From Streptomyces triculaminicus (GTDB taxonomy: Bacteria > Actinomycetota > Actinomycetes > Streptomycetales > Streptomycetaceae): a DNA stretch of 64,000 nucleotides. This document shows positions 1 through 13,130 of this stretch, piece by piece. Each line of letters starts with the position of its first letter. Position 1 is the stretch's first letter. A program made the translations under genes and the position numbers. The notes under the pieces were generated by a model. The model worked only from the letters and a program-made list of their open reading frames with translations. It was not told the DNA's origin and ran no database searches. The stretch lies in the NCBI RefSeq assembly GCF_017349075.1, contig NZ_JAFMOF010000001.1, positions 1,054,001 through 1,118,000 of the forward strand. Direction: 5' to 3'.

Positions 1-164
1 TCAGGGAACGGCATGCGCGGCTGTGCGCCGATCCGGGACATGTGGACGAGGTCCTGCGGGCGGGTGCCGAGCAGGCGCGGTCGCTCGCCCGGCCGACGGT
101 CGACGCGGCGTACCGGGCGATCGGCCTGATGCCGCCCCTGCCGTCGGGCGGCTCTTCCCGGTAG
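1..164 (+). CDS. trpS: Tryptophan--tRNA ligase, C-terminal end (truncated by window edge)
   Basis: Reading frame 3 is open from the window edge to a TAG at 162-164. The last ~53 residues include ADPGHVDEVLRAGAEQAR and RPTVDAAYRAIGL, which matches the C-terminal helix of bacterial TrpRS as I know the family. The enzyme charges tRNA-Trp; the catalytic domain lies outside the window. The stop sits 15 bp from the convergent stop of the SARP gene. A trpS next to proC is a familiar Streptomyces arrangement, which supports the call. Streptomyces often carry two TrpRS types and the tail does not show which this is. Confidence 0.75.
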   Translation, partial: RERHARLCADPGHVDEVLRAGAEQARSLARPTVDAAYRAIGLMPPLPSGGSSR

Positions 165-178
165 GGCCGGTCACCCGT

Positions 179-2322
179 TCACTCGAGGAGGTGACGGACC
201 TCGGCCTGTTCTGCTGACTCCAGGCGTTCGTGGACCGACAGCGCCTCCTGCCAGCAGGCCCGCGCACGCCGGCGTTCCCCTGGCAGGCCTGGGCGGCCGT
301 GGTCAGGAGGCAGCGGGCTTCGGTGAACAGCCAGTCGACGGCCTCGCTCTGCGTCCTGAGAGGAAGGCCGGGGTGGTGTGTGGGGGCCAGATGGTGCACG
401 AGTCGGTCGCCGGGGCGCGCCAGCGCGTACACCCGGGCGGCCGTGGCCAGGTAGAAGTCGAGGAGGCGGGAGGTGGCGGCGTCGGCTTCCCGTTGCGCCT
501 GCTCGTCGCTGTCGATGCGCGTGCGGGCGTAGAGGCGTACGAGGTCGTGCAGGCGGTAGCGACCGGGAGCTGGGGTCTCCAGGAGTGAGGTGTCGACGAG
601 CGCTTTCAGCAATTCGCCGGCGGGGGTGGCGGTCCGCGTGCCGAGGAGGGCCTCGGCCGCGGAGGACGAGAGGTCGGGGGCGTCGGCCACGCTGAGGTGG
701 CGGAAGGCCCGGGCCTGCTCGGGGGTGAGGGCGTAGCCGAGTTCGAAGGTCGCGGTCACGGCGAGGTCGCCGGCGTGCAGTTCGTCGAGGCGGCGGCGTT
801 CGTCGCCGAGCTTGAGCGCGAGTACCGAGACGCTCCAGCTGCGCCGGGAGGCCAGGCGGGCGGCGGCGATGCGGATGGCGAGAGGGAGAAAGCCGCAGGC
901 GGAGAGGACGGCCATCGCGGCGTCGGGTTCGGCGGCGGTCCGCTCGGCTCCGACGATCGCGGTGAACAGCTCGAGTGCCTCGGGCGGGGGCATCACGCCG
1001 AGGTCGACGACGTGCGCGCAGGCAAGGTCGATCATGCGGTTGCGGCTGGTGACGAGGGTCGCGCAGCCGGCGTTGCCGGGCAGCAGGGGGTGGACCTGGG
1101 ACGCGTCGCGGGCGTTGTCGAGGAGGACGAGAACACGGCGGTCGGCGAGGACGGATCGATAGCGGGCGACGCGTTCCGGCAATCCGTCCGGAATCTCGGA
1201 ATCGTGCAGTCCCAGGGCGCGGAGGAAAGAGCCGAGGACGGCCTCGGGGGCGGCCGGGGACGTACCCGCGCCTTGCAGGTCCGCGTAGAGCTGGCCGTCG
1301 GGGAAGTGGCGGCGGCCGGTGTGCGCGGCATGGACGGCGAGAGTCGTCTTGCCGACGCCGCCGATGCCCGCCACGGCCACGACGGCGCCATGGCCGCGTT
1401 CGCCGGCCGCGGCGGCGATGTGAGAGCCGAGCTCGTCGACGGCGGCGGCGGCGCGGCCGGTGAAGTCGGAGACGCTCGCCGGGAGTTGCGCGGGCCGGAT
1501 GAAGGCCGGTCCGGGCGGAGCGCCGCCGGCCGTGGTCGAGGAGACGCCGAGGCCGGCGTCGCCGTCGAGGATGCGCTGCCGCAGCTCGGTGAGTTCCGGG
1601 CGGGGGTCGACGCCCAGTTCGTCGGCGAGCAGGCGCCGGGTGTCGGCGTAGACCGCCAGCGCTTCGCTCCGGCGGTCGCTGCGGTACAGCGCGAGCATCA
1701 GCAGTTCCCGCAGCAGCTCGCGCAGCGGATACGCGGCCGTCAGGGCGGTCAGCTCCGAGACGGACTCCGCACGCGCGCCCACGTCGAGGTCCAGGGCGAG
1801 GCGCGTCTCCAGCAGGCTCAGCCGCCGCTCGGCCAAGCGTGCTCGTTGCGCCTGCGCGTACGGTCCCGGCACCTCGGCCAGGGGTTCGCCGTGCCACAGC
1901 GCCAGGGCGTCGTTCATCAGGCCCCGCGCCCGCGCCGGGTTCCCGCTGCCGCGTGCCGTGTCGGCCTCCGCCGCCAGCCGCTCGGCCGCGTCGATGTCGA
2001 GCCCGCCGGGGCCGACCTGGAGCGCGTAACCGCTCGACTCGCTCACCAGCGCGTCCGCATCCGGGCCGAGCATCTTCCGCAGCCGCGCGGCGTACGTCCG
2101 TAACGCCGCCGGCGCAGCGCGCGGGTGGTCCTCGCCCCACAAGGCGTCGACGAGCTCGGGCGCGGTGGCGGTCCGTCCGCCGCGCAGCAGCAGGGCGGCT
2201 CGCAGGGCCCGCTGCTGCGGAGCCCCGGTGTTCAGCGGCTCGTCTCCCCGCCAGGCGCGAACAGGCCCGAGCACAGCGAAACGCAGGCGCCGCCGCCCGG
2301 CCCGTTCCGCCTCACCGGTCAT
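179..2322 (-). CDS. AfsR/SARP-family regulator (BTAD + NB-ARC), frameshifted near its 3' end
   Basis: Transcriptional activator of the AfsR/SARP type. The N-terminal ~100 residues are an OmpR-like winged helix (LRFAVLGPVRAW, then ALWGEDHP). BTAD repeats run to ~residue 260. An NB-ARC ATPase follows, with P-loop GIGGVGKTT and later TLVTSRNR. The ATG at 2322 has an AGGAGG-type ribosome site. After ACQGNAG, near 260-290, the frame turns into low-complexity sequence that runs to a stop at position 1, through the convergent trpS end. The adjacent frame there encodes ACWQEALSVHERL...EVRHLLE and stops at 179, which is the usual last TPR of AfsR-like proteins. A missing base therefore probably shifts the frame, and most TPRs between the ATPase and this last repeat are absent. 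The gene may be inactive or may be affected by a sequencing error. Confidence 0.8.
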
Positions 2323-2387
2323 GGGACCGGGCCTCCTCCTCGTTCAGAAGCGGTTCGTCAGGACCGGATTCCTCAGGACCGGTTTTC

Positions 2388-3206
2388 TCAGGCGCCCCCC
2401 GAGGCGAGCTCCCGGCTTCGGTCGCGGGCCGCCTCGAGGGCGGCGATCAGGGCGGCTCGTACGCCGTGCTTCTCCAGCTCGCGGATCGCGCTGATCGTCG
2501 TACCGGCGGGGGATGTGACGGCCTCGCGGAGCTTCACCGGGTGCTCGCCGCTGTCGCGGAGCATGACGGCGGCGCCGATGGCGGCCTGGACGATGAGGTC
2601 GTGGGCCTTGTCGCGCGGGAGGCCGAGGAGGATGCCGGCGTCGGTCATGGCCTCGACAAGGTAGTAGAAGTACGCGGGGCCGGAGCCGGACAGCGCGGTC
2701 GCCGCGTCCTGCTGGGTCTCGGGGACGCGGAGCGTCTTGCCCACGGGTTTGAAGATCGCCTCGGTGCGGAGGAGGTGCTCCTCGGTGGCGTGGGAGCCGC
2801 CGGAGATGACGGACATGCCCTCGTCGACGAGTACGGGGGTGTTGGGCATGACCCGCACGACAGGCGTGCCGGCCGGGAGCCGCTCCTCGAAGAAGGCGGT
2901 GGGCACGCCGGCCGCGGCGCTGATGACCAGCCGGTCGGCGGTCAGGTGCGGGGCCAGTTCACCGAGCAGGGTCGCCATGTCCTGCGGCTTGACGGCCAGG
3001 ATGAGGGTGTCGGCGGCCTTGGCGGCCTCGGTGTTGGTGACGGCCTCGACGCCGTAGCGGATCCGGAGGACCTCGGCGCGCTCCGGCCGGCGGGCGGTGC
3101 ACATCAGGTCGTCCGTCGACCAGCCGGCGCGGATCATTCCGCTGAGGAGGGCCTCGCCGATCTTTCCGGTACCGAGGACGGCGACTTTCTGTGCCACGGG
3201 GCTCAC
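2388..3206 (-). CDS. proC: Pyrroline-5-carboxylate reductase
   Basis: Catalyses the last step of proline synthesis, reducing pyrroline-5-carboxylate with NAD(P)H in the cytoplasm. The protein is about 272 aa, the usual family length. It opens with the Rossmann motif VAVLGTGKIGEALLSG. It ends with the P5CR signature region (SGSGPAYFYYLVEAM, then TSPAGTTISAIRELE). I chose the GTG at 3206 because AAGG lies 7 nt upstream and the glycine-rich loop follows at once. The open frame extends to 3341 but that part looks non-coding. It lies 65 bp downstream of the SARP gene on the same strand, with no obvious terminator between them. Confidence 0.93.
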   Translation of the reverse strand: MSPVAQKVAVLGTGKIGEALLSGMIRAGWSTDDLMCTARRPERAEVLRIRYGVEAVTNTEAAKAADTLILAVKPQDMATLLGELAPHLTADRLVISAAAGVPTAFFEERLPAGTPVVRVMPNTPVLVDEGMSVISGGSHATEEHLLRTEAIFKPVGKTLRVPETQQDAATALSGSGPAYFYYLVEAMTDAGILLGLPRDKAHDLIVQAAIGAAVMLRDSGEHPVKLREAVTSPAGTTISAIRELEKHGVRAALIAALEAARDRSRELASGGA

Positions 3207-3655
3207 GGGCTCACCTTCTCGCTGCGCTGGTCGTCCGGCGGGGGGCCGAGTGCGCGCCGGCCGGCATCGACGGGTCGTAGGCCGGTCATCTTCGCATTCG
3301 TCGGCGCGGTGCGGGTTCTTTGTCCGGGCATCGGTACGCATGAGGCGGAGGTGGCGGACCCATGCCCGTGGGATTCCGCCGGGGTGATCGGAACCGTCCG
3401 CTCCTGCTGTTCGGCACCTTGCTCGACACCGCGTTTACATCGTGGTTACACATCAACTCGCTGATCCGCACCACAACTTGGCCAAAATATGGTCGAGTGA
3501 TTAACGGATTCACCGCTCCCCGCTCGCCTCGGCTCACCACCGTTCTGCTCGACCTCACTCCCCACCGCCGCCACACCCCACTCCGCCTGTCCCGCAACGA
3601 CGCAACGATCCCCATCGCATCGCTGCGCGCCTGGAGCGCGCTGGAGGCCATCCTC
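3207..3655. promoter_or_regulatory. Divergent intergenic region between proC and the SulP gene
   Basis: No convincing gene. An AT-rich stretch at about 3428-3510 stands out from the GC-rich surroundings and probably holds the divergent promoters. It contains two TTACA words 12 bp apart (near 3435-3450) and an imperfect dyad GGCCA...TGGTC near 3480-3496. The SulP reading frame is open upstream to 3362 but its predicted residues look like random coding, so I treat it as leader. Confidence 0.4.
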
Positions 3656-5194
3656 ATGCAGAAGAAATCCTTCCGCCATGCCCGAAATGCCGGACCCCGC
3701 GTTGGCTTGATGAGCACCCTCAAGGCCAACCTCCGGGCCGACTTCACCGCGTCGCTGGTCGTCTTCCTCATAGCCGTGCCGCTCTCGGTCGGCATCGCCG
3801 TCGCGTCCGGCGTCCCCGTCGAACTGGGCCTCGTCACCGGCATCGTCGGCGGCCTCCTCACCGGGCTGCTACCGGGCAGCAGCCTGCAGGTCAGCGGGCC
3901 GGCGGCCGGCCTGACCGTGCTCGTCTACGAAGCCGTGCGGGAGTACGGGCTCAGGGCCCTCGGCGTGCTGGTGCTCACCGCCGGACTGCTCCAGGTCGCC
4001 ATGGGTCTGCTCAAACTGGGGCGCTGGTTCCGGGCCATCTCCGTAGCGGTGGTGCAGGGAATGCTCGCGGGCATCGGCGTCGTCCTCATCGCCGGTCAGC
4101 TCTACGCGCTCGCCGACGCGGACCCGCCCGCCGGGGGCCTGGAGAAGCTGGGCGGCCTCGTCACCCTGCTCACCGACACCCTCGCCTCGGGCGACGCGAT
4201 GGCCGCCGTCGCGGTCGGCGCCGGCACCGCGGCCGTACTGGCCCTGTGGCCGCGCTGGCGGCAGGCCCAGCGGGTGGTGCCCGGACCGCTGGTGGCGGTC
4301 GCACTGGCCACCGCCGTGGTCGCACTGCTGCGGCTGCCCGTCGACCGAGTGCAGGTGCGCGGTCTCTTCGACGCGATCCAGCCACCGGGCGGGGGGGACT
4401 TCGCGCGGCTGACGGAGTTCGGCGTGCTCGGGACCGTCCTGGCCTTCGCCCTCATCGCCTCCGCGGAAACGCTGTTCAGCGCGGCGGCCGTCGACCGGCT
4501 CCACGACGGCCCCCACACGGACTACGACAAGGAGCTCATCGCGCAAGGTGCCGGCAACACCCTGTGCGGCGTGCTCGGTTCACTGCCGATGACGGCCGTG
4601 ATCGTCCGCAGCTCGGCCAATGTGAACGCGGGCGCGCGGACGAAGGCCTCCCGCGTACTGCACGGCGTCTGGATGCTGGTCTTCGTCACCCTTCTGCCCT
4701 GGGCCCTCGAGCTCATCCCGGTCGCCGCTCTCGCCGGCGTGCTCGTCCACGCGGGCTGGAAGCTCCTGCCGGGGAGGGAACTCGGCCCGCTGTGGCGGGA
4801 CCACCGCGGTGAAGTGGCCGTACTGCTGACGACCACCACGGCGATCGTGGTCACCAACCTCTTCGAGGGCGTCATCGTCGGCCTGCTCACCGCCGTCGTG
4901 AAGGCGGCCTGGGAGACCTCCCACGTCCACATCGAGACGGTGACCCGTCCCGACGGCGTCATCCACGCGCGCGTGCTCGGCAACGCCAACTTCCTGCGCC
5001 TGCCCAGGCTGCTGGACGAGCTCGACGCGCTGCCCCGCACGGGCTACGGCGTCGAACTGGACCTGAGCGGGCTACGGCACATGGACCGCGCCTGCCGCAC
5101 CGCGCTTCTGGGCTGGGCGGAACGAAACGCCGCGGTGCGGAGGGGCGACGAGAACGGCGACGGTGAGGCGACGGGCCAAGTGGTGGCGGTATGA
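3656..5194 (+). CDS. SulP-family inorganic anion transporter with a short STAS-like tail
   Basis: Membrane transporter of the SulP (SLC26) family, which moves sulfate, bicarbonate or other anions; the substrate cannot be read from sequence. From the ATG at 3656 (GGAGG 8 nt upstream) it is ~512 aa. The first membrane helices contain VVFLIAVPLSVGIAVASG and the family loop PGSSLQVSGPAAG. There are about ten or more further hydrophobic segments. The C-terminus (VELDLSGLRHMDRAC) looks like the start of a STAS domain but is cut short compared with full SulP proteins. A second ATG at 3710 is possible. No carbonic anhydrase gene is adjacent. Confidence 0.85.
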   Translation: MQKKSFRHARNAGPRVGLMSTLKANLRADFTASLVVFLIAVPLSVGIAVASGVPVELGLVTGIVGGLLTGLLPGSSLQVSGPAAGLTVLVYEAVREYGLRALGVLVLTAGLLQVAMGLLKLGRWFRAISVAVVQGMLAGIGVVLIAGQLYALADADPPAGGLEKLGGLVTLLTDTLASGDAMAAVAVGAGTAAVLALWPRWRQAQRVVPGPLVAVALATAVVALLRLPVDRVQVRGLFDAIQPPGGGDFARLTEFGVLGTVLAFALIASAETLFSAAAVDRLHDGPHTDYDKELIAQGAGNTLCGVLGSLPMTAVIVRSSANVNAGARTKASRVLHGVWMLVFVTLLPWALELIPVAALAGVLVHAGWKLLPGRELGPLWRDHRGEVAVLLTTTTAIVVTNLFEGVIVGLLTAVVKAAWETSHVHIETVTRPDGVIHARVLGNANFLRLPRLLDELDALPRTGYGVELDLSGLRHMDRACRTALLGWAERNAAVRRGDENGDGEATGQVVAV

Positions 5195-5242
5195 GCGCCA
5201 GACCGCATAAAAGGCGCTGAACGCGAAAAGGTCCGGAAACGC

Positions 5243-5281
5243 AAGAAAGCCCTGGCAGGGGAACCCTGCCAGGGCTTTCTT
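5243..5281 (-). terminator. rRNA operon terminator (bidirectional hairpin)
   Basis: Perfect 18-bp stem with a 3-nt loop: AAGAAAGCCCTGGCAGGG at 5243-5260 pairs with 5264-5281. It lies just past the 5S rRNA 3' end on the minus strand and also serves the convergent SulP gene. Confidence 0.88.
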
Positions 5282-5288
5282 CAAAAGG

Positions 5289-5408
5289 AGTTCGGCGGCG
5301 TCCTACTCTCCCACAGGGTCCCCCCTGCAGTACCATCGGCGCTGAAAGGCTTAGCTTCCGGGTTCGGAATGTAACCGGGCGTTTCCCTAACGCTATGACC
5401 ACCGAAAC
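5289..5408 (-). rRNA. rrf: 5S ribosomal RNA
   Basis: On the minus strand it begins GTTTCGGTGGTCATAGCG and ends near AGGACGCCGCCGAACT, the standard Streptomyces 5S. It is about 118-120 nt, so the ends are good to a few bases. It is the last gene of the operon, about 75 nt after 23S and 8 nt before the terminator. Confidence 0.93.
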
Positions 5409-5483
5409 ACTATAAAGTTAGAACTCCAGCCAGCAAGGCGAGTTCGTTACTTCAGAACTAACACAGTGGACGCGAGCAACTGA

Positions 5484-8603
<3,120 letters not shown>

Positions 8604-8874
8604 CACAGATGCTCGCGTCCACTGTGCAGTTCTCAAGCAACGACCAGCCACCCGTCACACTCTGCCGAAGCAAAGCTTTACCGGGGCCGGCATCGCGAAG
8701 GTTCAGACCGAAGTCCGTACCCTCAGATACCCAACAGCGTGCCCGGCCCAGTCTTTCAAGATTCACGTTCCACGCCGAAGCAGTACTAGTGATCCCTCAA
8801 GAACTGTGCCGAATAGTCAACGTTCCACCCATGAGCAACCGTGCGAGTCATTCGCTCGCAGTCGGCTATGTGCT

Positions 8875-10403
<1,529 letters not shown>

Positions 10404-10989
10404 ATGTTTACCGGTAATCCGGTTCACACTCGCGTTGAGCGGAACAACCAGGCGGAATAGGCCCGGTCGTTCACAGCGTCCTCGCTGTGTGTGCCCACCC
10501 GATCCGTAATCGGACCCGGTAGGACTTTTAAAGGAACCTCATCCATCGAGATGGACGGGGTGTCAACATATCTGGCGTTGACTTTTGGCACGCTGTTGAG
10601 TTCTCAAGGAACGGACGCTTCCTTTGTACTCACCCTCTCGGGCTTTCCTCCGGGCGCTTCCCTTCGTTGTTTCCAACCTTACCAGATCCGTTTTCCGTTC
10701 CTTACCGCTTCACATTCGAAGCAGTCGGTTCGGATTTCGTTTCCGGCCCCCTGTTGGAGCGGGGTTTCTCGCGCCTTCCGGCGTGATCACTACTTTAGCG
10801 GATTTTCCCGGCGGCTCCTAATCGGAGTCCCGAGCCATCCCGTTCAGAATTCCGGGCACGCCGAAATTCATCCCGTTCAAGGGCCGTGCAAGTGGTGATC
10901 GCCGCCAGTGCGGCTCGAAGTGCCGCCGTTGAGCCGACTGGCCCCGCGACAACTCGGAGAACACTACGGATCCGGTAGACCCGTGTCAA
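10404..10989 (-). promoter_or_regulatory. rRNA operon leader and promoter region
   Basis: This is ~590 nt upstream of 16S with no gene. At the far end a near-consensus promoter reads TTGACA (10984-10989), a 17-bp spacer, then TAGTGT (10961-10966) on the minus strand. Further possible -10 boxes are TAAAGT near 10795 and TAAGGT near 10680. The element CTTGAGAACTCAACAG (10593-10608, minus) is the conserved leader/antitermination-like sequence found before actinobacterial 16S genes. Several tandem promoters are usual for Streptomyces rrn operons; only the distal one is convincing by eye. Confidence 0.7.
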
Positions 10990-11007
10990 CTCGCCTCTGA
11001 CCGGCCC

Positions 11008-11556
11008 TCAGTCCAGGTCGGTGAGGCGTCCGCCGGCGTCCGGCTGGGCCTCTTCGACTCGGCGGAGGAGCCGGGTCAGCATCGCGCCGAGCTGGGTGCG
11101 CTCGTCGCCGGAGAGGTCCTGGAGCAGTTCCTCCTCGAAGACCGTGGCCATCCGGAGGCCCTCGAGCCACTTGGCTCGCCCCTCCTCTGTAATGCCCACG
11201 ATGACGCGCACGCGGTTGCTCTCGTCGCGCTCCCGTGTGACAAGGCCTTCCGCGACCATGCGGTCGATGCGGTGGGTCATGGCGGCCGGGGTGAGGCCGA
11301 GGCGCCTGGCGAGGTCGCCGGGGCCGAGGCGGTAGGGCTCGCCGGCGAGGACGAGGGCCTTGAGGACCTCCCACTCCGCGTTGCTGATGCCGAGCTCGGC
11401 GGTCTGGCGGCCGTACGCGACGTTCATGCGCCGGTTCAGGCGGCTGAGGGCGGAGACGACCCGCTCCACCTGGGGATCGAGGCCCTGAAACTCGCGCTGG
11501 TAGGCGGCGATCTGCTCTTCGAGGCTCGGTTCGGCGGGCCCGGGGGTGTCAGCCAT
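11008..11556 (-). CDS. MarR-family transcriptional regulator
   Basis: Winged-helix DNA-binding dimer of the MarR family, ~182 aa from the ATG at 11556 (another ATG lies in frame at 11580). The core is visible as ISNAEWEVLKALVLAGEP, then LARRLGLTPAAMTHRIDRM (recognition helix region), the wing RDESNRVRVIVGITEEG, and long C-terminal dimer helices. It is divergent from an MFS efflux-type gene with only ~95 bp between, so it probably represses that transporter and itself. A likely promoter on the minus strand is TTGAAC-16-TAAACT (11621-11648). Confidence 0.88.
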   Translation of the reverse strand: MADTPGPAEPSLEEQIAAYQREFQGLDPQVERVVSALSRLNRRMNVAYGRQTAELGISNAEWEVLKALVLAGEPYRLGPGDLARRLGLTPAAMTHRIDRMVAEGLVTRERDESNRVRVIVGITEEGRAKWLEGLRMATVFEEELLQDLSGDERTQLGAMLTRLLRRVEEAQPDAGGRLTDLD

Positions 11557-11580
11557 GAGCCGCAGTATGGCAGAAACCAT

Positions 11581-11650
11581 TCGACATAAAGACCTTCGCC
11601 ATGTACTGTTTAGCTTCGAAGTTTAGGTCTGAAGTCTTCAAGTTCAAGGG
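11581..11650. promoter_or_regulatory. marR/MFS divergent promoter-operator
   Basis: Short AT-richer spacer. On the minus strand TTGAAC (11643-11648), a 16-bp spacer and TAAACT (11621-11626) can drive marR. A palindrome CTTCGAAG (11614-11621) sits next to this -10 box, a good place for MarR autoregulation. A second related word, CTTCAAG, lies near 11637. Confidence 0.5.
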
Positions 11651-13003
11651 GTGAGTGTGACCACCGCGATGGGCGCGGCTCTGCGCCGGATCCAGCTGGG
11701 CAACGCGCTGAGCGCGTTCGGCAACGGCTTCACGGTTCCGTATCTCTACGTCTATGTGGCGAAGGTGCGGGGCCTGGGAGCGGGGACAGCGGGCTTGACG
11801 CTGTTCACGCTGGCCGTCGCGGCGCTGATCGTGCTGCCTTTCACCGGTCGGGCGATCGACCGGCGGGGTCCGCTGCCCGTGGCCATCGTGGGTACGGTCT
11901 CGGCGGCGATCGGTTCGCTGGGGATGGGGCTGTCCGGCAGCACTCCGCTGGTGATCGCCTCCGCCGCCGCGCTCGGTGCGGGTATAGCGGTGATCCAGCC
12001 GGCGCTCGCGACGATGATCGTGTGGTGCTCGACGCCGCTGACCCGCTCGCGCTCGTTCGCCACGCAGTTCTTCCTCAACAACCTGGGCCTCGGCGTCGGC
12101 GGCCTCATCGGTGGCCTCATGGTCGACGAGCACGCCGCGTCGAGCTTCATCCGGCTGTTCGGGATCGAGTCGGTGATGTTCCTGGTGCTGGGTGCGACCG
12201 TGGCGACCGTACGGCTGCCCGCCGCCCCCAAGGTCGAGGACGCGGTGCCGACCGGCGAGCGGCCCGAGGGTGCGTGGCGCGCCCTGATGCGGGATCGCTC
12301 GATGGTGTGGCTGTGCGCGCTGGGCTTCGTGATGTTCTTCGCCTGCTACGGACAGTTCGAGGCGGGCCTGGCGGCGTACGCCACCGAGGTCACTCGGGTC
12401 TCCCCCGCCATGCTGGGCATCGCGCTGTTCGCCAACACGGCCGCCATCGTGGTGACGCAGTTCGTCGTCCTGAAGCTGGTGGAGCGGCGCCGGCGCAGCC
12501 GGGTCATGGCGCTGGTCGGGCTGATCTGGACCGTGGCGTGGGTCGCGGCGGCGCTGTCCGGTCTGGTGCACGGGGCCCAGGCGGTGGCGACGGGTTTGCT
12601 GATCTCGACGTACGTGCTGTTCGGCGTCGGCGAGTCGATGCTGTCCCCGACCGTGGCACCGCTGGTGGCCGACCTGGCGCCGGCGTCGCTGATCGGTCAG
12701 TACAACTCGGCCTTCGCCCTGGTGAAGCAGCTGGCGATGGCCTCGGGGCCGCTGCTGGGCGCGCTGCTGGTGGGGCTCGGCCTGCACGTCGCGTACGTGT
12801 CGCTGCTGATCATGTTCTCGCTCGGCATCACCGTTCTGGCGCTGCGGCTGGGCCGTCGGCTCACCGCCTCCCAGGACAACCCGTTCGTCGGCCGGACCCG
12901 GCGGGCGGAGGCTCTGGCGGCTGCAGGATCCGTGGATTCGGTTGAGCCGGCGGACTCGGTCGAGCCGGTTGAGTCAGCCGATCGCGTGGCCGTAGCCGCC
13001 TGA
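11651..13003 (+). CDS. MFS transporter, probable drug/metabolite exporter
   Basis: Twelve-helix major facilitator protein, ~450 aa. The first helix has LGNALSAFGNGFTVPYLYVY. The loop 2-3 motif appears as GRAIDRRGPLPVAIVG. The C-terminal tail repeats VDSVEPADSVEPVE and is probably disordered. The start is GTG at 11651 or, with better spacing from AAGGGG, GTG at 11657. Divergent marR control suggests export of a toxic compound or an own metabolite; the substrate cannot be told. Confidence 0.85.
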   Translation: MSVTTAMGAALRRIQLGNALSAFGNGFTVPYLYVYVAKVRGLGAGTAGLTLFTLAVAALIVLPFTGRAIDRRGPLPVAIVGTVSAAIGSLGMGLSGSTPLVIASAAALGAGIAVIQPALATMIVWCSTPLTRSRSFATQFFLNNLGLGVGGLIGGLMVDEHAASSFIRLFGIESVMFLVLGATVATVRLPAAPKVEDAVPTGERPEGAWRALMRDRSMVWLCALGFVMFFACYGQFEAGLAAYATEVTRVSPAMLGIALFANTAAIVVTQFVVLKLVERRRRSRVMALVGLIWTVAWVAAALSGLVHGAQAVATGLLISTYVLFGVGESMLSPTVAPLVADLAPASLIGQYNSAFALVKQLAMASGPLLGALLVGLGLHVAYVSLLIMFSLGITVLALRLGRRLTASQDNPFVGRTRRAEALAAAGSVDSVEPADSVEPVESADRVAVAA

Positions 13004-13067
13004 TCCGTAGCTACCTGACCTGTAGCTGCCTGATCTGTATCTGCAGATAGCTGCGCGCCGATGCGCG

Positions 13068-13109
13068 AGCGCCGGGGGCGGGAAGTCGTTACTTCCCGCC
13101 CCCGGCGCT
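13068..13109. terminator. Bidirectional terminator between MFS and phosphatase genes
   Basis: Perfect 19-bp stem (AGCGCCGGGGGCGGGAAGT at 13068-13086 pairs with 13091-13109) and a CGTT loop, placed between convergent stops. The 60 bp before it (13004-13060) hold short near-repeats of the form TAGCTNCCTGATCTGTA. Confidence 0.85.
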
Positions 13110-13130
13110 TTCGTATGTCGTCATCTGCCG

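Noticed and set aside
697..2103. 468-codon plus-strand frame over the SARP gene
   Set aside because: Antisense shadow with Gly/Val/Arg bias; BTAD and NB-ARC motifs on the minus strand are unmistakable.
12022..12945. Second frame across the MFS gene (307 codons)
   Set aside because: Arg/Gly-rich frame-shift shadow of the transporter; no frameshift is needed because the MFS frame is intact.
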